Counted from the stretch's first letter, positions 1-13,800 are shown. The stretch: DNA of 64,000 nucleotides from Tetraselmis striata (GCA_006384855.1 VCJN01000207.1:124001-188000); one strand, 5' to 3'. The notes: generated by a model not told the origin, from the sequence alone. Translations and numbers: made by a program.

Positions 1-2868
1 CGCGCTCGGCACCATGGCCGCTGCTCGTCACGGTTGTCAACGACGACAACTACGCCCACCGCAACAAATCGGCGCGGACGGAGGAGGAAGTCCGTGTCGT
101 CGGGGCGACCACTTGTTGTCCCGCAAGACACTGCAACCCAGTCCCCGTGTCCTCGCAGCAGGGCGCCGTGGCAGCAACGGTCGTTACATGCGTGGTTTTC
201 CGGAACTACTCGCGTAATTGGCATGTTACATGGGTGGCGCCGCTCACGCGCCGGTGTTTTTGAGAGGGCTCGTTGCCCTCGCCCCAATGAAGCTTCAGCA
301 ACGTTTGCTGTGGTCGCAATGGGAGGCGTTTGTGCGGCCCGTGCCGATGCGTCTCCAACGTCTCCTACTCCAACGTCGTCGTCACAAGGACCATGACAAC
401 CTGCAGCTGCCCGCCGGGGGGCAGCTCTACCACCTGGCGTGCCCGGCGTCTCGTGGTGTATGTAACCACCCTTGGCCAACTCTGGGTTTGGGACTTCGGC
501 GGCCGTCGCTGGTGCAGCAGCAGCGGCCGCCTCGTCGTCACCCTCGCCCCGACATCATTGGCATCGTTACGGGCCGGCATAGGCTACAAGGGCCTCTACG
601 CCGGCCAACCCGCTTCCAACGTCACGGCAACGCATCTGTGACAACACGAGCTGCCCGCCGGGGGACAGCTCCGCCACCTAACGCGACTTGTGCGTTTCGT
701 GGCATCATCCTAAGCCTACGCTTTGTGGGTTGGTCAGCAGCCGTCGATGGTGCAGCAACGGCGGTCGGCTCACCGCTCTCCGCGAAGAAAGACCCACGGC
801 GACAACAAACCGAGTCGGCGGGTCTTCTGCGACGTCGCCGACAACCGACCCCGACACACCTGAACCGGTACGGCACGACCACATAGGGTCCCACATTTCC
901 GCGCCCTCAGGGATGTGCGTTTCACCCGCCGCTCTTCGCGCAAGGGGGCGAAACAACCACCGCTGGTGATGACAGCAGCAGTACATCGCTGTCATCGCGA
1001 GTTGTTGCGTGTCCACCCCTCGTAACGTGCATCGCCAGTACAGGTACAGGGTACGAGTTACCATCGCGTCGGGTACAGTGCACCAGTACTTCACCTGACT
1101 GTACTCGGCGCGCTCGCGCGCTCGTGCGCGCAGCTGTACTCGTCCTACTCGGGCATGTGCCGCTGCTTTGCTGGGCGCTCGTCGCCAACTTGGGCTTTGC
1201 TACCCCTGCTGCTTCTACTGGCCTGCAGTTCCGGCTCGTGCCGCACGCCACCATGGCGCGCAACCAATGCTATAGGGCGCCGTCGGGAGACGGCGCCTTA
1301 ATTCCGCGACACGTCCGGCCTATGTCATGCCGGCGTCAACATCTCCCGCCCGCGTCTGATGCGCCTGCGCCTCGATCGAGGTCCTCTTGGCGCGAGACCC
1401 CTCTACAACTCAAGACATCTTCCGCCTTCGTCTGGTCGGCACGCCTGCCGACTGCCCACGCTCGCAGTCGTAAACGAACCGCGTGTAAAATTGGCAAAAC
1501 CAGACTCGAATGCATGATTGAAATGATCTAAACGTGTTTATGGGGTTTCCTAACGGACTATAGCTGTCCTAGTGCGACCCGTACGGTCTGTAGTGGTTTC
1601 AAGCCGTTACCATCGGGGTTTGGTACGGGCTACCCCATCGCCCGCGAGCCCTGCGCTCCCGGCCGGGGAGCTATTTAGGACAGCCACCAGCAGCTCGTCT
1701 GCCATCTTCCAGCTCGCTGCCTTCGGCAGCGCCCTCCCGTTTTCCGCCTCCGCCCTGCGGGCTCCTCCGACATTCCCTCCCCTTTCGCTGAACCTTCCTA
1801 GCCATAAAATGGCGCTTTTCCGTGTAAAACAGCCTCCGCACCTTTTTTGGCAAAACCAGACTCGAATGCATGATTGTATCATCTGTGCTTTACATAACTA
1901 AAAACAGAACTAAAAGCAATTGTGAAAGGTTGCCAGCAAAAGAGAGATATAAGCATGAAACCAAATGTCAAGCGGGCATGGGAGCCAAGAACCAAAGACG
2001 AGCCATGAGAACCAAGAAGTCACCAATGAAGTCGTAAAGGAAACAAAGGGTCCAAGGAAACACTGAAAGCCAAGGAACAACCAAGAAAAACTCGAAAGGG
2101 AAACATGAAACCAATGGGGACCACCGCCCAGTACTTGTACCATTGGTGAAGCGCTGTAGTACTCCTACGGCACTTGTATAACGACATGAAGATTTGTTTT
2201 CCGCCCCCTGGGACAAGACATGCAACAACGAAACCCTTGCAGCGTCTCTGCGACGGCCGTTTAGGCAGCGATCGAGTTACGGAAAGCCCTAGCTAGATAG
2301 GTAGGCGACGCTCCGTTTTAGTGTACAATCTAATTGCCGAAGCATTCTGCAAGACTAATTTTAAAAAGGCTTGTGACAGAATTTCCGAGACTGTTGGATT
2401 ACCGTCTAAAACACTGCCATCAAAATACATGGCACTGACCACGAAAGGTCCGCTATAAATATTCGTTTGGGAATCGGGAGCAGTGCGTTTTATTCTATCT
2501 GCACCACTGACTCCCACTCCCACTCCACTGACCCCAGCGAATATTGCGGTAAAGGCAGCGGCAATACCGACTCCACCTGGGGCTGCCGATATTCTTTGGA
2601 TAGCATCTGATTCGACGAGCACAATGTGCCATGGAAACCACTCGCCGGATGCCAGGAGGCAGCGATATGCGGAGAAAACTGAGAGTGTTGAAATTTAGGG
2701 CAGATTGAAAGTTACGGCATCTTCTCGCTACTACTTGTCCTTTGTACGAATCCTTAAATCCGTAGCCGATTATCATTATACATTTAAACGGTACCGCCTA
2801 GTCTGGTTCTGGCATATCATAAACGGTCTGCCCGCAGGGAAATATCTACCTACACCCGGCTATAAGGA
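1..2868. other. No recognisable gene; degenerate GC-rich sequence with a 30-bp direct repeat
   Basis: I see no protein family, splice pattern or RNA gene here. Open frames overlap in all phases and consist of low-complexity Arg/Pro/Thr stretches typical of GC-rich shadows. A 30-bp direct repeat (it begins TTGGCAAAACCAGACTCG) occurs at 1491-1520 and 1847-1876, each copy preceded by GTGTAAAA or a similar sequence. It may be debris of a transposon end. A stretch at 2196-2259 recurs at about 28994-29055. Confidence 0.4.
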
Positions 2869-2871
2869 TTA

Positions 2872-3904
2872 GAGGCATATCATACGGACATCGCGTCATC
2901 AGATAATCCTGTCATCGGATAAATACTCGCACCGGAGCGTGCCACGTCGTAACTGATGACATGCCCCGCGCCGCTATCTGATGACAGACCCGCGTGTATA
3001 CTGTACACGGGGGGCATTTCCAAATGGAAATGCCCCCGTGTACAGTATACACGCGTCATCAGATAGCGGCCTCGGCCAGCCCATTTTCAAAACATTTTCG
3101 CCCAGTCTACCTACCTGCCCGGCACCCGCCGACGCCATGGCAGGCTCCACCGAGCAATCTCCGCAACGGACAGCCAGGTGGGGCGAACCCACATGGGAGA
3201 CCCGCCCTCCCCGCACTATGGGGGGTCATGTTCCCCTGGGTTCACGGTTTCGCCGCGGGAGCTACGCGCGAAGGCCCGTGCACTGGCGGGGCGCAGCGGC
3301 CGCAGCCCTGGCGCCTCGCCCGCCGCCACCGCGCTGCGCCCGTCTCGCCCGCCCGCGCGTGGTCATCCCTCGACAGCCGGCGCAGTGCCTGATCCTTGTC
3401 TCGCTTCTCGTTGCCTGCACGGTTAGGATGGCGTGCGCTCGCGTGGCCATGGGGCGTGGCCCCGTTGTCATCCTCATCGGTGTACGCTTCGTCTGTATGC
3501 GGTGTGTCCATGTCTATGTCCAGTGCGGCCCCGGCAATGGCCAGCATCCGAGGGTACGCGCTGCCCTCCGACTGCGCGTTGCCGTAGGTAAGTGCAAGCC
3601 CTTTAACTTCGTCTACGGCAAAGCTGGGACGCTCCATGACTGTCCAGTGTGGATGGGCGGGACGGACGGGGCGAGAGACACGAGGGAAAAGATGGTGTTT
3701 GCGGGCCCGATGGCGGCGGCGGAACTAGAAGCGCCGGTCGATTTCTTGCGATATCTGATGACAGACCAACGCATCTTGATATTTGTCCGTATGAATCACA
3801 TCTCTTGTCATGCGTTAGCGTTGTCGACGTGGCAGCCCGCGGTGCGCGAACGGTAGATGTTGACAAGGATTATCTGATGACGCGATGTCCGTATGATATG
3901 CCTC
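2872..3904. mobile_element. Non-autonomous DNA transposon (MITE-like), TTA target duplication
   Basis: The element is bounded by perfect 38-bp terminal inverted repeats at 2872-2909 and 3867-3904, beginning GAGGCATATCATACGGACAT. It is flanked on both sides by TTA (2869-2871 and 3905-3907). A 3-bp TTA/TWA duplication is the signature of the PIF/Harbinger superfamily, so I infer a Harbinger-like element. The 1,033-bp interior has no recognisable transposase. The long open frame on the + strand at 2981-3856 is Pro/Arg/Ala-rich and looks non-functional. The interior carries a long palindrome, annotated separately, and several copies of CTGATGACA-like words. Identical arms suggest fairly recent activity. 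Confidence 0.75.
2970..3070. repeat. Long near-perfect palindrome inside the MITE
   Basis: Inner arms at 2991-3055 read CGCGTGTATACTGTACACGG outward-in on both strands and meet at TTTCCAAATGGAAA. The only asymmetry is one extra G in the left G-run. Outer arms GCCGCTATCTGATGA (2970-2984) and its complement (3056-3070) extend the structure, with six unpaired bases (CAGACC) on the left. It could form a cruciform or RNA hairpin of more than 45 bp. It may be a second palindromic insertion, or a structure used by the element itself. Confidence 0.85.
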
Positions 3905-3907
3905 TTA

Positions 3908-4880
3908 CAGGTGCAGGTGCACCGCGTTACCCCACCCATCATATTGTCTGTGGCCAGAGGGTGAGGGTACAGGTAGTCAGGCCCGCGCCCACCCGCCCTG
4001 AGCCAGGCTGTAGACCGCCCCTGCCTCCGACGCACTCACACGGCGGCACACTGGCCAATCTGCACAGCGCAGGAGCAGAACGCGGAACCGGAGGCACTGT
4101 CTCAGGGATAGCGACTACAGCGACACCATGCGCTGTGCCGCAGGTGAGCTGCCGATCACCGCCGGCAGCACCCTTCCCCATGGCGGCAGGTACTCGGCGC
4201 AGTGTCTCCGCACAGTATTTAGCGGCAGAACCACATACGGGTACGACTGTACGAGGTAGTAATATCGCCTACAGAGGTCGGCGGAGGCTACTGGCTGGAA
4301 GTGGGGCAGGGAAGGAACGCCGCGGAAGCGTTGCCCGCCGCCCCCCCCCAACACCCCCCCCCCCCCCCCCCCCCCCGGCACCTCTCCCCGTCGCGGCGTT
4401 TTGCCAAGCTTTAGCCCCCTCGTCTCAGCCCCACCTACCCACTGGAACTTGAATGTGCTCCCAGAACTGCGGACCGGCGCCCAAGTGCGCCTCGTACCCG
4501 CCACCCGCCCGCGCCCCCTCCCCCCCTCCCCCAGGAACTCCCCTATACCGCGGCCGCTGCCTCACACCCGTAGACGGAGACTGCTGATATCAGAAGCAGA
4601 ATTCCGTATCTCTCCCCGCCCGTACTTGCAGCGCTTGCGTATGTATGTGACAAGTTCCTGTAGCAGTGGCTTTCTTTTGTCTCTGCTTTCCGTCCCCCCC
4701 TCCCCCCATTTGCCATATATGCCCCCCCCCCCCCCCCCCGACCCTCCTCCTCCCATCCCCCCCTTCACCTTCGCTTGCCCTTGCCCTGATTCCGGCCCGT
4801 CGCCTGCACAGGCTGAACGGATCGACGTGGGTATTGGGCCCTGCTTCTCAGCTTGGAGCATAGCCAGGTGGGGGTTCAGC
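3908..4880. other. Upstream region of the large CCCH/RING gene, with long C tracts
   Basis: No gene is recognised. The stretch is very C-rich, with homopolymer runs near 4337-4376 and 4723-4740. A possible additional 5' exon is suggested by a CCTGCACAG acceptor near 4813 followed by an open frame to about 4867 (AERIDVGIGPCFSAWSIAR), but nothing confirms it. The promoter and first exon of the downstream gene should lie here or just after. Confidence 0.3.
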
Positions 4881-7800
4881 ATGGCTGAGCTCGAGGAGCT
4901 GGGTGGCTTCCGGTGGGCGCCCCCTGCCTTGGCCAGTTGGCCGCCTCCTCTGCCTGCAGCAGCCGGCTCTGAGTGGCGCTTCCAACACCTAGTGCATGTG
5001 GAAACAGCGCGTGGCGTAGACCCGCTTGGGGCAGCCCCCCCCCCCCCCCCCCTCTCTCGGCCTTTTTCCCCCTTTTGGTGTGTGTATGTGTGTGTGTGTG
5101 TGGGGTTGTTGGGGGGGGGGGGGGGGGGGGCAGATTTGAGGGCGCAGAGCCAGGCGCGGTGTCACCGTCAACCCTCCTGACTGGATGGTTGAATGGCGCA
5201 CTGCTCTGCTATTGGGTGCGCAGGCTGCGGAGGGGATGCCAGAGCCCCAGCACCAACAGTCAGAAGCTCATGGCGGAGGCACGCCGCAGCTATGACCTGC
5301 AGCAGTCGCTGGAGGAGACGGAAGGATCCGTAGCACCGCCGCCCAGCGGAGGCATTGCCAGCAGGGGCAGCATCAGCGGTGGCAGCAGCGCTGCGGGAGG
5401 CGCCTATAGGCGGTGCGCGCTGCCCATTACGCTGCATTACCCTGGAATAGGGAAAGCCTGCATCGTCGTGTTTGCTGACAGGAGATTGGGTCTGTATGGC
5501 TGGAGATTTCACTCAATGCTGCACCCCCCTACACCCGTCTTTCCTCCTCCTCCTCCTCTGCGTATACAACAGGCGCGTCAACCCAGCGGGCGACCTCACC
5601 TACTGCATCCTGTACGAGTTCCTGCCTGCAGCGGTCAATCTGCTGCTGCCGGATGCCGGGGAGCTGCCCACCCCGGAGCACACCCAGGTGCACGGTCTTC
5701 CCATCTCCCCAAAATACACCACACGCGTAGCAGCTCCGTACCCCATGGCGGCTTTGTGCCCCTGTTTGTGTGTCCCCTACCTGCATCCTCTGAAGCGCTT
5801 GCCTGGCCATGGCACAGATGGCAGCCGCGGCGGCGATGTCTCTTGCGATGCTGATGGGCTTCCCCGTTGGTAAGCCCCCCCCCCCCCCCCCCCCCCCGCC
5901 CCAACACGCACGCACACACACACCCCCGCTTCCTCCTCCCCGCCTTCCCCCTGTCGCCCTCCTCCTGTTTTCCATCCAGGGGGTTCTTGGTTCCGCCTGT
6001 GACTCAGCACCTCGTCGCACTCCCCCCCCCCCCCCCCCCCCCCGGCCCCGCCCCACAGGCTTCCTGGAATACCTGCTCTGTATCCCCTGGGCCAACTTCA
6101 GCAGGCGAGGCGGGCAGGTGTTCATGCGCGATCCGGCGGTGCCGGGCCAGGTGCAGGTGTCGCAAGAGGAGTGCCGCAGGTGTGTGTGTGTGTGTGCATG
6201 ACACGGCCTGTGCCCCCCCCCCCCCCCCCCCCTCCCCTCCTTCCCTTTCCCTCTCCCACCTTTCTGAGCCCCTCCCATCAATTTCACAGGCTCATCAACA
6301 CGCCCATAGCGCCTGTGCTGATGGAGCTATTCGTGGACTTTCTGCTGAATCAAGAGCAGAATTACAGCCAGCCCTCAATGCTGCGGCAGTGCCAGACAGA
6401 GAACAAGGTGCGGGAGGCTGCCAGGCTGCCAACCCCTCCCTGCCGTATCACCAACAATGCCAGCTCTGTGATAGTTGGACTAGGGGGGTATATATCGGTT
6501 CCCCATATTGCGTTAGACCGGCGTTGCTTAAGCACTGTCTGAGATACAACCGTATACAACTTGCCGTAATAATAATATATCTGTGTGACTGCGGTGTGGT
6601 ATTGGTCTCATGAATATGAAATGAAGATATGCGGAATAGGAGCGCCTTACTCCTGGGGCCGTGTGACGGTTGCGCAGAATTGCACTGCTATATTATCTAT
6701 GGATGGTTGCAGTAAGTATGCCATACCCCATGTCAGGCTGCCACTAGAAGCTGATTCCTGACCCGCGACTATGTTCCCTATGTCTCAAAGAGAAGATTTG
6801 CGATCCATACCTGCAAAGCGAGTGGGTGTATTCTCAATATTACTGTCGACTGGCCATCTTAATGTGGCTTGCCAATATGCGTGCATACAAGCCTTGGCCT
6901 TTCCTCTGCGTAGCAAATACTACATAATCTCGATAAGCTAAGTACCTCAGATCAGCCATAAGCTCCGCACACTAAGGACTGGAGGGGCACGCCTCCAGAT
7001 GGTGGCAGATGTGGCACACATACAGACAATTATTCGCATGAGTTGGGAAGGAAGAAACAAGTGTGGATGTGCTGCAGTATAAGCGCTGAGTCCCCCCTTC
7101 CCCCCCCCCTCCTTCCTTCCCCCTTTTGTCCATGATATGATGTGGCAGAGCACCCAACAGGGAGACAGCACGCTCTTTGTGCAGAAGGCGGGGCCGACGC
7201 GCGAGTCATTGGAGGCGCTGCTGGAGGGCGCCACACCGCTGCACTGCGCCGCGCTGCGCGGGGACCTGCGCCAGACGCAGCAGCTCCTGAAAATCGGCGC
7301 CAACGCGTACGTGCGCACCTCCGCAGGCGAGCTGCCGCTGGAGTTTGTGCCCATCTGCTGGGAGACACACTGCTCCTGCCCCTGGCCGCACCCCTCCATC
7401 AACCTTGGCCAGCCTGGATCCTCCGAGAGCGCACGCAGCATGCGGCACATTGGCTATGGCCTTAGCGCCGCGGGCCGCGAGTGCCTGTCGCGCGAGACGC
7501 GCATCCTGCTGGCGAAGAAGACGATCGCGCATGCCACGGGCGGCCTGCTGGCGTGGTTCAAGATGATGGTGCTGGCTATGCTCTGCGTGCTGGGCCTCTG
7601 GGGGCAGCACCCCACCCTGCTGCGCCCCAGCATTGAGCAGCACGCCACCAGGCGTGAGGAGGAGCGCCGGCAGAAGGTGCGCCCGCTTCCAGAGCAGTGC
7701 TCGGGCGAAAGAGGTCACGCTAAACGCCATATTTATTCACAGATCTTTGGCTTAAACATATAGGTGCCGATACGTACGCGGATACTTATCGCCACTCGTC

Positions 7801-10800
7801 TAGGTAAAGCGAGGGCGCTCAAGCACCAAGTGTAGATCTGTGGGCGCTTGTACCCCGTGGCCCCGCATCGATCACACCCACGCTCTCTGGTGCACACAGT
7901 GAGACTCTTACCTGCGGATGCAGCATGTCCTGTGGCTGTGCCCCTTACCACGGCAGCCCGCGGAAGCTCCTTGTCTATCCGTACAACACAATGCTGGTTG
8001 CAGTTGTACAGGTATTTAAGTGTTTACGGATGTGGGTGAGGTTTGTCCTTGGCACCAAGTGTAGATCTGTGGGCGCTTACACCCCGTGGCCCCGCATCGA
8101 TCACACCCACGCTCTCTGGTGCACACAGTGAGACTCTTACCTGCGGATGCAGCATGTCCTGTGGCTGTGCCCCTTACCACGGCAGCCCGCGGAAGCTCCT
8201 TGTCTATCCGTACAACACAATGCTGGTTGCAGTTGTACAGGTATTTATGTGTTTACGGATGTGGGTGAGGTTTGTCCTTGGCACCAAGTGTAGATCTGTG
8301 GGCGCTTACACCCCGTGGCCCCGCATCGATCACACCCACGCTCTCTGGTGCACACAGTGAGACTCTTACCTGCGGATGCAGCATGTCCTGTGGCTGTGCC
8401 CCTTACCACGGCAGCCCGCGGAAGCTCCTTGTCTATCCGTACAACACAATGCTGGTTGCAGTTGTACAGGTATTTAAGTGTTTACGGATGTGGGTGAGGT
8501 TTGTCCTTGGCACCAAGTGTAGATCTGTGGGCGCTTACACCCCGTGGCCCCGCATCGATCACACCCACGCTCTCTGGTGCACACAGTGAGACTCTTATCT
8601 GCGGATGCAGCATGTCCTGCGGCGGTGCCCCTTACCACGGCAGCCCGCGGAAGCTCCTTGTCTATCCGTACAACACAATGCTGGTTGCAGTTGTACAGGT
8701 ATTTAAGTGTTACGGATGTGGGTGGGGTTTGTCCTTGGCACCAAGTGTAGATCTGTGGGCGCTTACACCCCGTGGCCCCGCATCGATCACACCCACGCTC
8801 TCTGGTGCACACAGTGAGACTCTTATCTGCGGATGCAGCATGTCCTGCGGCGGTGCCCCTTACCACGGCAGCCCGCGGAAGCTCCTTGTCTATCCGTACA
8901 ACACAATGCTGGTGACGGTTGTACAGGTGTATAAGTGTGTACGGATGTGGGTGGGGTTTGTCATTGGCACCAAGTGTAGATCTGTGGGCGCCCATCCCCC
9001 GTGGCCCCGCATCGATCACACCCACGCTCTCTGGTGCACACAGTGAGACTCTATCTGCGGATGCAGCATGTCCTGCGGCGGTGCCCCTTACCACGGCAGC
9101 CCGCGGAAGCTCCTTGTCTATCCGTACAACACAATGCTGGTGACGGTTGTACAGGTGTATAAGTGTGTACGGATGTGGGTGGGGTTTGTCCTTGGCACCA
9201 AGTGTAGATCTGTGGGCGCTTGTACCCCGTGGCCCCGCATCGATCACACCCACGCTCTCTGGTGCACACAGTGAGACTCTATCTGCGGATGCAGCATGTC
9301 CTGCGGCGGTGCCCCTTACCACGGCAGCCCGCGGAAGCTCCTTGTCTATCCGTACAACACAATGCTGGTGTCGGTTGTACAGGTGTATAAGTGTGTACGG
9401 ATGTGGGTGGGGTTTGTCCTTGGCACCAAATATAGATCTGTGGGCGCTTGTACCCCCGTGGCCCCGCATCGATCACACCCACGCTCTCTGGTGCACACAG
9501 TGAGACTCTATCTGCGGATGCAGCATGTCCTGCGGCGGTGCCCCTTACCACGGCAGCCCGCGGAAGCTCCTTGTCTATCCGTACAACACAATGCTGGTGA
9601 CGGTTGTACAGGTGTATAAGTGTGTACGGATGTGGGTGGGGTTTGTCCTTGGCACCAAGTGTAGATCTGTGGGCGCCCATCCCCCGTGGCCCCGCATCGA
9701 TCACACCCACGCTCTCTGGTGCACACAGGGAGACTCTATCTGCGGATGCAGCATGTCCTGCGGCGGTGCCCCTTACCACGGCAGCCCGCGGAAGCTCCTT
9801 GTCTATCCGTACAGCACGTCCAGTGCATACCTGGATGTGTGTTTTGCGTATATTGCCTGTCATTGGTGTGAACACTGAGCCTGGGATATGTGTTTGTGTG
9901 TGCGTGAGCAGCGAGTACCAGTTATGCCCGCTCCTCGCTTCCTCAACTGCCTCAATTAGGTTGCCCCTGGGCTGTCTACTCTACTGTTAGCCCTTTGCTC
10001 TTATCCCTGAACCTCGTTGACACCGTGTTGTAGGCAGTGCAGTGTGGGCATGATGCTGATCTGGGCCGAGTTGCCTCCCTTGCAGGCGCATGACCAAGCG
10101 CAGGAGCTGATGAACCGAATGCGGTCCGAGATTGCCAATGGACATGTGCAGCTGGTCAAGGCGAAAAACAAGTATCGAGAAAGAACTCGAGGCAGGCTGC
10201 ATGATTGCCGCAGTGGCGGCAGTGGCAGTGACTTCGACCAGAACCCCGCTGATCAGAGCGGCTGCGGGTTGCGGGAGGCGCGGGATGAGGGGCGTGGCGC
10301 CTCCCTATCGGAATGCGCAGAGCTGGCGTTCGAGAGCCTGGTGCGCGCGGTCAACGCGTGTCAGAGCCTGGAGCTACGGGGCGGGACGCTGCCTCGTGGC
10401 CTCTCCGACACCAGCGGCTTGCCGGTCCGGGTGGCGAAGGACGGGAACCCCCCGGCGCAGGTGCACGTCATGGAGGATGAACAGGTGCAGCTCCACTGCT
10501 TAGGGCTCTGGCTGTAGGGCGAAGGATCGTCGCTCGCTTTCCCTTCCCTTGTGCCTCAACCCACAGCTCCTGGTGATAACCTAGCTGAATCCCTCTCTTC
10601 CTTCCCCTGCCCCCCCCCCCCCCCCCCACCTTCCTGTCGACAGGCCGAGCTGTATGATGGCTGGGCTCAAGCTGTGCTCTTCAAGTTCAGGAGCTGCATG
10701 TGCTTTGGATGCTACACTCTAGCATCACAAGCCACCAAGATGGCGCATGCTCAGGTGCGGTGCTGTTCTGCTGGACGCTGCCGCCTGACACCTGCCTGCA

Positions 10801-13800
10801 CCCCCGACTGCTCTGGGGGCGAACTGAAACCCCCCCTGCTCCTCCGCCGCCCTTTGCCCTTTGCCTCTGTCCTGACAGGCGTCACGGCTCTTCCGGCGCA
10901 TGGAGCGCAAGAAGCGCCGCGCGCTGGACCGTTGGTTCTCCGTGGGGCGCCGGCTGGCAAGCGTCGTGTACACGCGCGCCTGTTTTTTGCTTGACAATGC
11001 CTCCACACGCAAGAGCGCCACCAAGGAGGCAGTCGCGCAGGCGGAGCAGTGCCTGAAGGACTGGGACACGGTGGAGAAGGCCGGCCTCACCAAGGGATGC
11101 CGCTTGGTGGACGGTGAGCCCCGCCTGTCAGGACATGCGTGTGCTGATGTGATACAGTGCGACATGTGATGACGCCATGCCCTCAGCCACCTCATGCATG
11201 ACAAGCGCTAAGGGTGTTTCCTCTCTTGCTCTGTCTCGCCCTGCCACGTATTGTTATCATTCAGGGGTGGTGCTGGTGTGGAGCCATTGCAGCATGTTTG
11301 TATGTCTAGATGCTGTTATATGTGGTCAATGCTCTCACGCCCTGCTCACAGTTGCCTCCTGCCTGTCGCGATTGCTGGGCTTACGCGTGCGACTTTTCTT
11401 GGGCGGCTGTGTGTGCGCGCCTGTAGACTCGGAGGACGCCATCGCCATCAGCTGCCTGCGTGAGTGGGCGTCTGCAAGCGCCGATGACCTGCGCCTGGCG
11501 GAGGCGCTGCTAGGCCAGGATTGCACGGACCCGGGCGTCTGCCTGACGGATATCCTCACGAGCGCGGTGGCCCGCGACGCCGCGGGTCGCCACTTCCTGC
11601 GTCGTCCCGTGACCCAGGAGGTCGTGGCGCAGCTGGACGCCGCCATCTTTGCGGCCGCGGCTCCCAGCGCCTGGGTGCTCAGCCTCTCCAAAGAGGTGAG
11701 GTCGCCCCCGCCGCCTGGTGCCATTTCCATGTCCAGGTGCTCTCGCCCACAATGATACTTCACTGACCACGCACGTTGGCTGCAGGTCGCCTCGTACGCG
11801 GCTCGGGAAGTGGATGCTGCGGTGGCGCTGCGAGAAGTGGTCAACAGGAAGTCTGCGGAGGCGCCAGCGACCGGCGCGGTGGAGCTGCTGGACGAAGCCA
11901 TCAAGGCCGCCCGCGAGTTTCCCAACCTCTCTGCTGAGGTGCGGCCACATCGAGGGTTGCAAGGCCCTACATGCATTAACACCCCAGTCCGTGGGCTCCC
12001 AACCTCCCATTACCTGATATCGATTTGTCAGGACCTAACTAGGGCTAATGCTTTAATAGCGGCGCTTACATGTGAGATAAGCATGTAAGAACGGGGTGCT
12101 TCGTTCAGTCATAAAGCCCCAGCTACCTTTTCACACGTGAGCTGGTCTCCTGAGGTGTGTGTCGTCCTGCTGCAGGTGGAGGCGGCTGCCAGCCTGCAGG
12201 AGCGGTGCCTGCTGCGCGCTGAGACCATCAGCCGCCTGGAGGCCGCCATGGAGCGCGTTCGGTCGCCGATGGCCGCAGGCGCTCAGGCTGAGGACGGCAT
12301 GGACGACTGGTCCCAGCGCGCGGATTACCTGCAGGAGGCGATCAAGGAGGCGCAGGGCTCGGCTGTCAGCGTGAGCCAGGCCAAGCGGCTGCTGCGCGAC
12401 CTGCAGTCATGCGCCGCCGCGACGGAGGCGACCGCCCGGCTGGCGGCTGTGCTGGACGACGGCGGCGCGGGCGTGGGTCGGCAGCCGGGCAGCGGCGCGC
12501 TGAAGGGCGCCATGGCCCTGGCGGAGGAGGCGGCCGCGGCGCTGGCGGGCGCAGGCGGGGTGCCGGAGGCGGCCCCGCTGGCGGAGGGGCTGAAGGAGCG
12601 GATGGCGCAGGTTCGCAGCCGACTGGAGCGTAAACGAGCCTCGGAGGGCCTCGCGCGCGTGCTGGCTGGCGCCAAGGCAGTGCAGGATCTGCCCAAGCTG
12701 GAGAGCGCCATCCTAGCGGCGCGTAAGGTGTGCGCTCCTCTCCCTCTCCCTCGCCCTTGCGGCTTGCCCCTCAAGAACCCAATGGGCGACCTATATACAC
12801 AGTGGGCACAGAGAGGGAATAGTGGACATCCCTTCCTTCCAAGAAGCAAACATGGATAACGTGTAGTACATATATGCGGCCCAGGAATCAGATTTAGCTT
12901 CATGCGGCACTGCGTGACTTCCGTTATGAAGTATCCACTGCAACCATCCCCAATGTACACATGCAATTTCACGTTGTTGCCACATGGCCCCTGAAGTAGA
13001 ATGCGTGACAATAATTTAGCATGCTAGGTTGTAGAGCATTGTTTTTCATAGCCGGGATGCCGATATTACACCGCAGTCAGAACATTGTTTGTTTACAATT
13101 AAGGTGATGCAAGTGGTTCGGCTGTACCTCGTGCAGTGCTCGGGCAATGCCGGCCTAGCAGAGCACCACCAGAGCACCACCTAGCAAGAAACCCGTCCAT
13201 AACGCCCTAGTCAGCACCACTTGCGTCAGCTGGTGCTAGATTACACACGGAACACTCCAGATATGGTATCTCCCGGGCCAAGACAGCGTGGCAGCGTATT
13301 TGCCAACCCCCCTCCCCCCTTTGTCCTCTAAGCCCCCCCTCTGTTGGATGTTGGTGTAGAATGTCGAATGTCGTCTGACAGCGGTGTTGGCGGTGTGCCG
13401 GCTGCATTGGGCAGGTGGGCGCGGAGGAGCTGGATATGGCGACCTACCAGGCGGCCAGCGAGCTTCGCAGCCGGCTGGCGGAGGCGGCACGGCTGAAGGG
13501 CGTGCTGGCGGAGAAGCTGCGTGCACTGACGGGGCGCAGCCAGCGCGGCGGTGAGCTGGAGGAGACCGCGGCGGAGGGCGTGGAGGGCGCGCTGGCGGAG
13601 GCGGAGGGCGCGTGCGGGGATCTGCTGGAGCCGGAGCTGCGCGCCACGCGCGAGCAGCTGGACCGCTGGCGCTCCGCGAGCGCCGCCACGGCCAAGCTGG
13701 ACCGCGTGCTGGCCGACGGCACCGCTCCCGCCGCGCTCAGCCGCGCCATCCAGGACGCCACGGCCGTGGGGGTCAAGGTGCCGCTGCCGCGCTGAACACC

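Noticed and set aside
2981-3856. 291-residue open frame inside the MITE as a transposase
   Set aside because: The frame crosses the palindrome and is Arg/Pro/Ala-rich with no DDE or helix-turn-helix signature.
8474-9469. 331-residue open frame on the minus strand
   Set aside because: It runs through the 229-bp satellite and repeats the same peptides in shifted frames; it exists only because the unit lacks stops.
7824-9815. Regular repeats resembling a CRISPR array
   Set aside because: Units are 229 bp and contiguous, without short repeats and unique spacers, in a eukaryotic intron.
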